Shown here: positions 6,367 through 14,078 of the stretch, in pieces
How positions within the stretch are numbered: the first letter of the stretch is position 1
Layout: every line of letters begins with the position of its first letter
From: Lachnospiraceae bacterium
GTDB lineage: Bacteria; Bacillota; Clostridia; Lachnospirales; Lachnospiraceae
Reading direction: 5' to 3'
DNA length: 25,534 bases
Assembly (NCBI GenBank): GCA_900770535.1
Contig: CAAHDV010000235.1
Span: 1-25,534, forward strand
Position numbers and translations under genes: made by a program
The notes under the pieces: generated by a model
The model's input: only the letters and a program-made list of their open reading frames with translations
Databases searched by the model: none
What the model was told of the DNA's origin: nothing

Positions 6367-6744
6367 ATGAAAAGTCTTGAAGAATTAAGAGCAATCCGCG
6401 AGAGAATGCAGAGTCAGGTCAGCATGCGTGCGGAAGACCACACCCACACTCGCGTTGTGGTCGGCATGGCTACCTGTGGCATCGCCAGCGGTGCCAGACC
6501 GGTTTTAAACGCCCTTTCCACTCTGGTTCAGGAGAAGGGCCTGACCGATAAAATTTCCGTTACCCAGACCGGCTGCATCGGCCTTTGCCAGTACGAGCCT
6601 ATTGTAGAGGTCATGGAACCGGGCAAACCGAAAGTCACCTACATCAAAATGAATGCGGACAAGGCTGCCGAAATAGTAGAACGCCATCTCATCGGCGGAC
6701 ACATTGTCGAAGAATATACCTTAAATTCTGCAGATCTGAAATAA
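6367..6744 (+). CDS. Thioredoxin-like 2Fe-2S-type protein, HydD-like
   Basis: A 125-residue protein. After ~28 polar residues comes a thioredoxin-like ferredoxin fold: VVVGMATCGIASGA, then VTQTGCIGLCQYEP, ending IVERHLIGG. Aligned with hydC and the HydB N-terminus, the second Cys of the first pair and both Cys of the second pair are present, but the first Cys is replaced (Gly-Met-Ala-Thr-Cys). Only three of the usual four cluster ligands remain, so it may not bind a standard [2Fe-2S] cluster. A small subunit in this place is part of the HydABCD complex in Acetobacterium (from memory). AGGAGG lies eleven bases upstream of the ATG. It sits 12 bases before hydB. Confidence 0.85.
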   Translation: MKSLEELRAIRERMQSQVSMRAEDHTHTRVVVGMATCGIASGARPVLNALSTLVQEKGLTDKISVTQTGCIGLCQYEPIVEVMEPGKPKVTYIKMNADKAAEIVERHLIGGHIVEEYTLNSADLK

Positions 6745-6756
6745 GGAGGACAACAG

Positions 6757-8544
6757 ATGTATCGTTCACATGTATTGGTTTGCGGCGGAACAGGCTGTAC
6801 CTCCTCCGGAAGCCAGCAGATTATGGAAACCTTAAAAGAAGAAATCAAAAAAGCCGGACTGGAATCGGAAGTCTCTGTAGTCCAGACCGGATGCCACGGT
6901 CTCTGCGCCCTGGGCCCGATCATGATCGTGTACCCGGACGCAAGCTTCTACTCCATGGTCAAGGTAGAAGACATTCCTGAGATTGTTCAGGAGCATTTAT
7001 TAAAAGGACGTGTCGTTACCAGACTCCTCTATCAGGAGACGGTTACCCCGGCTGGCGTAAAAGCCCTCATCGATACCAACTTCTATAAAAAGCAGCACCG
7101 CATTGCCCTGCGCAACTGTGGTATCATCAACCCGGAAGTCATTGAAGAGTACATCGGAACCGGCGGCTACCAGGCTCTGGGCAAGGTTCTCACCGAGATG
7201 ACCCCAGACGACGTCATCCAGTGCCTGATGGATTCCGGCCTGCGCGGACGCGGCGGCGGCGGATTCCCCACCGGTCTCAAATGGAAGCTGGCCAAGCAGA
7301 ACGACGCGGACCAGAAATACGTCTGCTGTAACGCCGACGAGGGTGATCCGGGCGCATTCATGGACCGCTCCGTCTTGGAGGGCGATCCCCACGCAGTCCT
7401 GGAGGCTATGGCCATTGCCGGTTACGCCATCGGCGCAAACCAGGGCTACATCTATGTGCGCGCGGAGTATCCGATTGCGGTAGAGCGTCTGAAAATTGCC
7501 ATTAACCAGGCCCGCGAGATGGAGCTTTTAGGAAAAGACATCTTCGGCAGCGGCTTTGATTTCGATATCGACCTGCGTCTGGGCGCAGGAGCCTTCGTCT
7601 GCGGCGAGGAAACCGCCCTCATGACCTCCATCGAGGGCAACCGCGGTGAGCCAAGACCGCGTCCTCCGTTCCCGGCACAGAAAGGCTTATTTGGCAAACC
7701 GACCATTTTAAATAACGTAGAGACCTACGCGAACATCCCGCAGATCATCTTAAACGGTCCGAAGTGGTTCGCATCCATGGGTACCGAGAAATCCAAAGGC
7801 ACCAAGGTATTCGCGCTGGGCGGCAAGATCCATAACACCGGCCTGGTGGAGATTCCGATGGGTACCACCCTCCGCGAAGTCATTGAGGAGATTGGCGGCG
7901 GCATCCCGAACGGCAAGAAATTTAAGGCAGCCCAGACCGGCGGCCCGTCCGGCGGATGTATCCCGGCAGAACATTTCGATATCCCGATCGACTACGACAA
8001 CCTCATCTCCATCGGTTCCATGATGGGCTCCGGCGGCCTCATTGTTATGGATGAGACCGACTGTATGGTAGACATTGCGAAATTCTTCCTGGAATTCACC
8101 GTGGAAGAATCCTGCGGTAAGTGTACCCCGTGCCGCATCGGCACCAAGCGCATGCTGGAGATCCTTACCAAGATCACCAAGGGCACCGCTACCATGGAAG
8201 ACCTCGATAAACTGGAAGAGCTCTGCTACTACGTGAAAGAGAACTCTGCCTGCGGCCTTGGCCAGACGGCTCCGAACCCGGTTCTCTCCACCCTCCGCTA
8301 CTTCCGCAATGAGTACGAGGCCCACATCAAAGAGAAACGCTGCCCGGCAGGTGTCTGCAAGGCACTGCTCTCCTACCACATCGACGCAGACAAGTGTAAG
8401 GGCTGTACCCTGTGCGCAAGAAACTGCCCGGTTGGCGCCATCATCGGCTCCGTCAAGAATCCACACATCATCGACACCGACAAGTGTGTTAAGTGCGGCG
8501 CCTGCATGGAGAAATGTAAATTCGGCGCGATCTACAAACAGTAA
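6757..8544 (+). CDS. hydB: Electron-bifurcating [FeFe] hydrogenase, subunit HydB (NuoF-like, FMN/NAD-binding)
   Basis: A 595-residue protein. An N-terminal thioredoxin-like [2Fe-2S] domain (residues ~1-85; CGGTGC and TGCHGLC) is followed by the NuoF core, with the glycine-rich FMN/NADH motif GLRGRGGGGFPTG (~163) and NADEGDPGAFMDR. An SLBB segment (IHNTGLVEIPMGTTLREV) and the ESCGKCTPCRIG [4Fe-4S] motif come next. Two C-terminal ferredoxin [4Fe-4S] motifs (CKGCTLCARNC and CVKCGACMEKC) complete it. HydB binds NAD(H) and the FMN at which electrons from NADH and ferredoxin are thought to meet. AAGGAGG lies seven bases before ATG 6757. The length and order of domains are normal for HydB. Confidence 0.97.
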   Translation: MYRSHVLVCGGTGCTSSGSQQIMETLKEEIKKAGLESEVSVVQTGCHGLCALGPIMIVYPDASFYSMVKVEDIPEIVQEHLLKGRVVTRLLYQETVTPAGVKALIDTNFYKKQHRIALRNCGIINPEVIEEYIGTGGYQALGKVLTEMTPDDVIQCLMDSGLRGRGGGGFPTGLKWKLAKQNDADQKYVCCNADEGDPGAFMDRSVLEGDPHAVLEAMAIAGYAIGANQGYIYVRAEYPIAVERLKIAINQAREMELLGKDIFGSGFDFDIDLRLGAGAFVCGEETALMTSIEGNRGEPRPRPPFPAQKGLFGKPTILNNVETYANIPQIILNGPKWFASMGTEKSKGTKVFALGGKIHNTGLVEIPMGTTLREVIEEIGGGIPNGKKFKAAQTGGPSGGCIPAEHFDIPIDYDNLISIGSMMGSGGLIVMDETDCMVDIAKFFLEFTVEESCGKCTPCRIGTKRMLEILTKITKGTATMEDLDKLEELCYYVKENSACGLGQTAPNPVLSTLRYFRNEYEAHIKEKRCPAGVCKALLSYHIDADKCKGCTLCARNCPVGAIIGSVKNPHIIDTDKCVKCGACMEKCKFGAIYKQ

Positions 8545-8559
8545 TGGAGGAGAATGGCT

Positions 8560-10308
8560 ATGGAGAATATCACAATTAAAATCAACGGCATGGAAGTCAG
8601 TGCCCCGAAAGGCTCCACCATTCTGGAGGCAGCCCGCCTGGCACACATTGAAATTCCGACCCTCTGCTTCTTAAAAGACATCAACGAGATCGGCGCCTGC
8701 CGCATCTGTGTTGTGGAAGTAAAAGGCGCAAGAAGCCTGGTGGTTTCCTGCGTATACCCGATCAACGATGGCATGGAAGTCTGGACCAACACCCCGAAGG
8801 TGCTGGAATCCCGCAGAAAAACCCTGCAGCTTCTGCTTTCCAACCATGACCGCAAGTGCTTATCCTGCGTCCGCAGCGGAAACTGCGAACTGCAACAGCT
8901 CTGTAAAGAACTCGGTGTTGCCGATGAAGGCTATTACGATGGCGAGCGCACTCCGTCCATCATCGATGACAGCGCCGTTCACATGATCCGCGACAACAGC
9001 AAGTGTATCCTGTGCCGCCGCTGCTCCGCAGTCTGCGAGAAGGTACAGGGCATCGGCGTCATCGGCGCCAACATGCGCGGCTTTGCCACCTTTATCGGCT
9101 CCGCCTTCGATATGGGCCTGGGCGAGACCTCCTGTGTCTCCTGCGGCCAGTGTATCGCAGTCTGCCCGACCGGCGCCCTGCAGGAGAAATCCCAGGTGGA
9201 CGAGGTTCTGGCAGCCATTGCAGATCCGGACAAACACGTTATCGTGCAGACCGCTCCGGCTGTCCGCGCCGCCTTGGGTGAGGAATTCGGCTACCCGATC
9301 GGCACCAACGTACAGGGCAAGATGGCGGCAGCCCTGCGCCGCATCGGCTTTGACAAAGTATTCGACACCAACTTCAGTGCCGACTTAACCATCATGGAAG
9401 AGGCTCATGAATTCTTAGACCGCGTGCAGAACGGCGGCGTGCTTCCGCTCATCACCTCCTGCTCCCCGGGCTGGATCAAATACTGTGAGCACTACTTCCC
9501 GGATATGACCGAGAACTTATCCAGCTGCAAATCCCCGCAGCAGATGTTCGGCGCCATTGCAAAATCCTACTACGCAGAGAAGATGCACCTGGATCCGAAA
9601 AATATCGTTTCCGTTTCCATCATGCCGTGCACCGCAAAGAAATTTGAGATTCAGCGCCCGAATGAGGCGGCAAACGGTGTCCCGGATGTAGACTACTCCT
9701 TAACCACCAGAGAACTGGCCCGCATGATTCGCAAGGTCGGCCTGAAATTCAACACCTTACCGGATGAAGAGTATGACGCACCTCTGGGCCTTGGAACCGG
9801 CGCAGCCGTGATCTTCGGCGCCACCGGCGGCGTTATGGAGGCAGCACTCCGCACCGCAGTAGAAACCCTGACCGGCGAGGAATTACAGAATCTGGACTTC
9901 ACCGATGTCCGCGGCATGGAAGGCATCAAGGAAGCTACCTACCCGGTGGCAGGCCTGGAAGTCAAGGTTGCCATCGCCTCCGGCCTTGGAAACGCAAAGA
10001 AGCTGCTTGAAAAAGTCAAATCCGGTGAAGCAGACTACCACTTCATCGAGATCATGGGCTGCCCGGGCGGTTGCATCAACGGCGGCGGCCAGCCGCAGCA
10101 GCCTGGCTACGTGCGCAACACCGTAGATATCCGCGGCCTGCGCGCCAAAGTCCTCTACGACTCCGACAAGAACAACCCGATCCGCAAATCCCATGAGAAT
10201 CCGGCCATCAAGGAGCTGTACGCAACCTTCCTCGGAGAACCGGGAAGCCAGAAAGCACATCATCTGTTACATACCACTTATGTGAAGAGAAAAGTGAACG
10301 AGATTTAA
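8560..10308 (+). CDS. hydA: Electron-bifurcating [FeFe] hydrogenase catalytic subunit HydA (group A3)
   Basis: A 582-residue protein. It has an N-terminal plant-type [2Fe-2S] domain (Cys36/47/50/64), a NuoG-type His-Cys3 [4Fe-4S] site (His96, Cys100/103/109) and two ferredoxin clusters (Cys149-159 and 192-202). The H-cluster domain has L1 TSCSPGW, L2 MPCTAKKFE and L3 MGCPGGCINGGGQP, and is followed by the small-subunit (Fe_hyd_SSU) domain to the C-terminus. It makes or oxidises H2 in the cytoplasm. L1 has Ser next to Pro where the other three hydrogenases here have Cys; I recall TSCSP as usual in HndD/HydABC-type enzymes. ATG 8560 is preferred over 8554 because GGAGG lies nine bases upstream. 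It is the last gene of the operon. Confidence 0.97.
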   Translation: MENITIKINGMEVSAPKGSTILEAARLAHIEIPTLCFLKDINEIGACRICVVEVKGARSLVVSCVYPINDGMEVWTNTPKVLESRRKTLQLLLSNHDRKCLSCVRSGNCELQQLCKELGVADEGYYDGERTPSIIDDSAVHMIRDNSKCILCRRCSAVCEKVQGIGVIGANMRGFATFIGSAFDMGLGETSCVSCGQCIAVCPTGALQEKSQVDEVLAAIADPDKHVIVQTAPAVRAALGEEFGYPIGTNVQGKMAAALRRIGFDKVFDTNFSADLTIMEEAHEFLDRVQNGGVLPLITSCSPGWIKYCEHYFPDMTENLSSCKSPQQMFGAIAKSYYAEKMHLDPKNIVSVSIMPCTAKKFEIQRPNEAANGVPDVDYSLTTRELARMIRKVGLKFNTLPDEEYDAPLGLGTGAAVIFGATGGVMEAALRTAVETLTGEELQNLDFTDVRGMEGIKEATYPVAGLEVKVAIASGLGNAKKLLEKVKSGEADYHFIEIMGCPGGCINGGGQPQQPGYVRNTVDIRGLRAKVLYDSDKNNPIRKSHENPAIKELYATFLGEPGSQKAHHLLHTTYVKRKVNEI

Positions 10309-10342
10309 TCTTTCCTATAGCAGGGCGTTTTTTTATCATAAT

Positions 10343-10388
10343 AAAATGCAGCTTCCGGTACCAAACATACTCCGGAAGCTGCATTTTT
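10343..10388. terminator. Bidirectional terminator between hydA and the cyclophilin gene
   Basis: AAAATGCAGCTTCCGG (10343-10358) and its exact complement (10372-10387) enclose a 13-base loop, with A-runs/T-runs at both ends. It serves hydA on the plus strand and the dpp-peptidase-cyclophilin operon on the minus strand. Confidence 0.92.
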
Positions 10389-10404
10389 CAACTCAATTTC
10401 TATC

Positions 10405-10980
10405 TTACTTCGGCCAGCACTTCGGCAATCTCGGATTCTCCACGCGCACCGGTTCCGGGTAACTCTCCCCGAACAGTTCCAGCTCCACATGATCCAGGAT
10501 CTCCGGCTCTACCGGGCGGTTTACTTCTACGTCAGGAATCGGGAAATCGACCGGAACGGTTGGAACCTTTGCGATCCGCAGAATTTCTTCCATGCCGGAA
10601 ATAACTTTTCCGAACACTGGATAAATGCCTTTGTGGTCCGGGCAGTCACGCAGCGGGAAGAAGAACTCGCAGCTTGCCAGTCCCGCGTCGCCGTAACCGC
10701 CCATGCAGACGCAACCCGGATGGGAATCGAGCGGTGTCACGTCCGGGTTTAAGGCAAACTCGTTCGGGATCAGGTACTGCATTTCCTTATGGCCAAACGC
10801 CGTGTAACTCATATCGACCCAGTTGCCCGGCACAATGCGCTCAATGGCATGATGGTCCAGATAGCCGTGGGATGCCGCATAGAGAAAGCTGTTCACGGTA
10901 TTTGGCGCGGACTCCGGCAGCAGCTCGATCACGATGTCGGCTCCATTTGCCATATGCAGGGTTGCGATTGGATGTTGCAT
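10405..10980 (-). CDS. Divergent cyclophilin-type peptidyl-prolyl cis-trans isomerase
   Basis: A 191-residue protein with the cyclophilin pattern: ADIVIELLPESAPNTVNSFLYAASHGYLD, AIERIVPGNWVDM (aligning with the FHRxIPGFxxQGG region) and CEFFFPLRDCPDHKGIYPVFGKVISGMEEI. The catalytic Arg is kept (the Arg of IERIVPG), but the QGGD segment is replaced, so the active site is unusual. No signal peptide is visible, so it is probably cytoplasmic. ATG 10980 is preferred over the TTG at 10986, since GGAGGG lies nine bases before the ATG. It follows the M24 peptidase gene by 15 bases, at the end of a peptide-uptake operon, where prolyl isomerisation could help use proline-containing peptides (inference). 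Confidence 0.85.
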   Translation of the reverse strand: MQHPIATLHMANGADIVIELLPESAPNTVNSFLYAASHGYLDHHAIERIVPGNWVDMSYTAFGHKEMQYLIPNEFALNPDVTPLDSHPGCVCMGGYGDAGLASCEFFFPLRDCPDHKGIYPVFGKVISGMEEILRIAKVPTVPVDFPIPDVEVNRPVEPEILDHVELELFGESYPEPVRVENPRLPKCWPK

Positions 10981-10995
10981 GCTCAAAAGCCCTCC

Positions 10996-12072
10996 TTACT
11001 CAATGATCTGCAGGGTCTTCGGATAGTGGTTCAGCACTTCCACGCCATCCTCAGTTACCAGTACCAGATCCTCCACGCGCACGCCGGTGTCTCCGGTTAA
11101 GTAAATGCCCGGCTCAATGGAGAAGATCATGCCAGGCTTGGTCTCCCAGGTGTTTGCGGAAGAAACATCGCCAAACTCATGGCAGGACATGCCGATAAAG
11201 TGTCCCAAACGGTGGGTAAAGTTTGGGCCCCAGCCTGCATCGGTGATGAGGTCGCGCGCTGCCTTGTCCAGATTGCAGATCTCCACGCCCGGATGAATCT
11301 TGCTGATAGCAGTCTCGTTTGCTGCCTTTGCGGTCTCGTAAACCTTGCGGTGCTCGTCACTGACCGTCTTAAAGTAGAAGGTACGGGTCATATCGGAGCA
11401 GTAGCCGTCCTTGATGCAGCCTACATCGAACAGCACGCAGTCACCCGGTTTTACTACGGTGTTATCCGGGGAATGATGCGGGTCTGCCGCATTTGCGCCG
11501 AACGCAACCAGCGGTGGGAAGGAATAGCCCTCAGCGCCCAGGCTCAGGTAGATGTCTAACATCTGGTCTGCTACTTCCTGCTCGGTCACGCCCTCATGGA
11601 TCAGTGCCTTGAACTGTGCCATGGCCTTATCGTTGATGTCGGATGCCACACGCATCTTCTCCTGCTCTTCTGCGTCTTTCACGCCGCGGGTCACATCCAC
11701 GGCCGGGGAACCATTCACAAAACCTGCAGCCGCCTTCATCTCCATAAGCGGCAGCAAAAAGCGTGCCTTTAAGTCTTTGTCCACGCCGAGAACTGCGTCC
11801 TTGTCCAGGTATTTTGCCACGATCTCAGCAACCGGATCGGTGTCGGAGTACCACACCTTCTCCACGCCAACCTCCTGCGGCACATGGAACAGATGATTTA
11901 AAAAGTAGACATGATGGCCGTCTGCTTTCAATAATAATGCGTAAAAACGCTCGATCGGCATCATGGAAACACCAGTCAGATAACAGATGGACATTGGGTC
12001 CGTGATCAGCATCTGGCTGACTCCCTGCTTCTGCAATTCATCCAGAATGCGTTTTGCTCTTGCTTCGTTCAT
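10996..12072 (-). CDS. M24-family Xaa-Pro aminopeptidase/dipeptidase
   Basis: A 358-residue protein with an N-terminal creatinase-like domain (residues ~1-125) and a C-terminal pita-bread metallopeptidase domain. The five metal ligands are visible: Asp in LFDVGCIKDG, Asp in SDMTRTF, His in RLGHFIG, Glu in SIEPGIY and Glu in VRVEDL. It should release N-terminal residues from peptides with proline at position 2, or split X-Pro dipeptides, in the cytoplasm; which one cannot be told. GAGGAGG lies eight bases before ATG 12072. It lies downstream of the dipeptide/oligopeptide transporter, so it probably digests imported peptides. No signal peptide is seen. Confidence 0.93.
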   Translation of the reverse strand: MNEARAKRILDELQKQGVSQMLITDPMSICYLTGVSMMPIERFYALLLKADGHHVYFLNHLFHVPQEVGVEKVWYSDTDPVAEIVAKYLDKDAVLGVDKDLKARFLLPLMEMKAAAGFVNGSPAVDVTRGVKDAEEQEKMRVASDINDKAMAQFKALIHEGVTEQEVADQMLDIYLSLGAEGYSFPPLVAFGANAADPHHSPDNTVVKPGDCVLFDVGCIKDGYCSDMTRTFYFKTVSDEHRKVYETAKAANETAISKIHPGVEICNLDKAARDLITDAGWGPNFTHRLGHFIGMSCHEFGDVSSANTWETKPGMIFSIEPGIYLTGDTGVRVEDLVLVTEDGVEVLNHYPKTLQIIE

Positions 12073-12132
12073 AGTAAAAACCTCCTCATGTATTATTTAC
12101 TTTTTCCCAATAAACCGCTACTTGCCAAAAGG

Positions 12133-12163
12133 GGCGCCTCAGACCGGACAGGTCCTCGACGCC
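12133..12163 (-). terminator. Weak stem-loop between dppC and the peptidase gene
   Basis: On the minus strand GGCGTC pairs with GGCGCC (one G-U) around an inner GGAC/GTCC stem, followed by CCTTTTGG. The T run is short, so it may only partly separate the transporter from the peptidase genes. The rest of the 133-base gap shows nothing I recognise. Confidence 0.4.
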
Positions 12164-12205
12164 ACTTCCATCATACTGTTTCTTTTTGTTTCTGTAAACT
12201 AAATT

Positions 12206-13042
12206 TTAGAACTGGGTGCGTAGCTTCGGATCCAGCAGGTCGCGCAGGCCATCGCCGATGAAGTTCGCGCCCACCGCCATGGTAAAGATCGCAAGGCCCG
12301 GGAAACCGGATACCCAGAATTTGTTAAAGTAATCCACACCATCGGACACCATCATGCCCCACTCCGGAGTAGGCGGCGCGGAACCAAGCCCTAAGAAGCT
12401 TAAGGTGGAGAACATCAGGATCTTGTTTCCGATGTCCGTTGTCGCCATAATCAGCACGGAGCTGACGCTGTTTGGGATGATCTCTTTCATCAGAATGCGC
12501 ATGCGGGACGCTCCAAGCGCCTCTGCCGCATTGACGTACTCATTCTCCTTAACGCTTAAGACCACGCTTCGCATAAGTCTTGCATAAGTCGGCCAGGATA
12601 CAATGACCAGCGCGAACATGGTATTGAACAGGTTGGAACCCATCACAGCGTTGATGATCATCGCCAGGATCAGGGACGGGAACGACAGGATCATCTCGGA
12701 AAAACGCATCATAACGTTGTCGAGCCAGCCGCCCACATAACCTGCCAGCGCGCCGTAAAACGTGCCGATGACACCGGCAATCGTCACGGAGAGGCATCCG
12801 GCAAGCAGGGAATACCGTCCGCCGTAGATGACGCGGCTGAAAATGTCGCGTCCAAAGTTATCGGTTCCAAACAGATGCTGGGCCGACGGCGCGTTTAAAC
12901 GCAGAGTCAGGTCCTGCGCGATCGGATCATACGGCGCAATAACCGGAGCAAAGACAGCCGCAAGGATCCATCCCAGGCAGATCGCAATTCCCAGCGTAAA
13001 CAGGTAATTGGATTTCAGTAATTTTTTCAGGGAATATATCAT
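12206..13042 (-). CDS. dppC: Dipeptide/oligopeptide ABC transporter permease, DppC/OppC family
   Basis: A 278-residue inner-membrane permease. It has an N-terminal membrane segment (YLFTLGIAICLGWILAAVF), the FGTDNFGRDIFSRVIYGGRYSL signature of DppC/OppC after a large loop, and further membrane segments. The EAA cytoplasmic loop (EALGASRMRILMKEIIPN) contacts the ATPases. The C-terminal GDGLRDLLDPKLR is typical. The ATG at 13042 shares a base with the dppB stop (TAATG), with GAGGTG six bases upstream; a GTG at 13051 is less likely. Peptide versus nickel or other substrate cannot be fixed from the permease alone, but the context favours peptides. Confidence 0.93.
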   Translation of the reverse strand: MIYSLKKLLKSNYLFTLGIAICLGWILAAVFAPVIAPYDPIAQDLTLRLNAPSAQHLFGTDNFGRDIFSRVIYGGRYSLLAGCLSVTIAGVIGTFYGALAGYVGGWLDNVMMRFSEMILSFPSLILAMIINAVMGSNLFNTMFALVIVSWPTYARLMRSVVLSVKENEYVNAAEALGASRMRILMKEIIPNSVSSVLIMATTDIGNKILMFSTLSFLGLGSAPPTPEWGMMVSDGVDYFNKFWVSGFPGLAIFTMAVGANFIGDGLRDLLDPKLRTQF

Positions 13043-14061
13043 TAGCTGCACCTCACTCTTGGGTCGATGATTCCGTACAGAATATCTACCACCGTATTAA
13101 TGATCATGTAATTCAGCGCGATCAGAAGCGCCACGCCGATGATTGCCGGATAATCCGCCGCCATGACGGACTCGTAAGCAAACTGGCCAACACCAGGCCA
13201 CTTAAAGATCGTCTCAACCAGAACCATGCCGCCGAGCAGGTTTCCAAGACCCAGGCCGATGACGGTCATAACCGGGATCAGCGCATTGCCAAGCGCGTGT
13301 CCAATGATGAGTCCCAAGCTGCTCAGGCCCTTCGCCTTTGCAGTACGGATGTAATCAGTTGAGAGCGCATCGAGCAGGTTGGAACGGGTCGTACGGGTAA
13401 TAAGGCCCATGGTGAATGCCGCCAGCACGATGCTCGGCAGAATCAGATGCCGCACTGCGTCCATCGCCTTTGCGGTGTTGCCCTCTAACAGGCTGTCCAG
13501 CACATACATGCCGGTCACGGTCTGGGGCGCGGAAAAGCTGTTGCTTAAGCGTCCCGGTCCCGGGAAAATCTTCAGTTTATAGTAGAAGAAATACAGCATT
13601 AACAGGGCAAACCAGAATGCCGGGATGCTGACACCGGTTACGGAGACAGCACGCACAAACTGGTCGATCACGCTGTTTCGGCGAATGGCAGAAATAATAC
13701 CAAACAGGATGCCGAACAGGGACGCGATCACGATGGAGAACAGAGCAAGCTCCAGCGTTGCCGGATAGCACCGCGCCAGGTCGTCGAGGACCGGCCGGTT
13801 CGTGCGGATGGATGTTCCCAGATCAAAATGCAGCAGATCCCGGATATAATAGAAATACTGCACGATCAGGGGCTTATCCAGTCCGTGTCTTACCCGGTAG
13901 GCCGCTACGATCTCCGGGTCATTTAAGGCTCTCTGGCTTAAGTTCGCCACCACCGGGTCGCCCGGGATCATCTTGGTTAAGATGAACACCAGCGTAGCGA
14001 CACCAAGCAGCATGACGATCAGATAAACCACGCGTTTTCCAATAAATTTCAACTCTCCCAT
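13042..14061 (-). CDS. dppB: Dipeptide/oligopeptide ABC transporter permease, DppB/OppB family
   Basis: A 339-residue permease with the N-terminal DppB pattern (a first membrane segment VVYLIVMLLGVATLVFILT, then MIPGDPV). A binding-protein-dependent transport domain with about five more membrane segments follows. The EAA loop reads TAKAKGLSSLGLIIGHALGNALIPV, and the typical C-terminus is LYGIIDPRVR. AAGGAAAG lies seven bases before ATG 14061. It pairs with DppC, whose start overlaps this stop by one base. It lies 17 bases after the binding-protein gene. Confidence 0.94.
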   Translation of the reverse strand: MGELKFIGKRVVYLIVMLLGVATLVFILTKMIPGDPVVANLSQRALNDPEIVAAYRVRHGLDKPLIVQYFYYIRDLLHFDLGTSIRTNRPVLDDLARCYPATLELALFSIVIASLFGILFGIISAIRRNSVIDQFVRAVSVTGVSIPAFWFALLMLYFFYYKLKIFPGPGRLSNSFSAPQTVTGMYVLDSLLEGNTAKAMDAVRHLILPSIVLAAFTMGLITRTTRSNLLDALSTDYIRTAKAKGLSSLGLIIGHALGNALIPVMTVIGLGLGNLLGGMVLVETIFKWPGVGQFAYESVMAADYPAIIGVALLIALNYMIINTVVDILYGIIDPRVRCS

Positions 14062-14078
14062 TTGGTATCTTTCCTTTG

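Noticed and set aside
7750..8646. Long open frame of 298 codons antisense to hydB and the start of hydA
   Set aside because: It lies opposite well-supported genes, its protein is low-complexity Ala/Val/Asp-rich, and it has no motif or ribosome binding site. It is a by-product of GC-rich codons on the coding strand.
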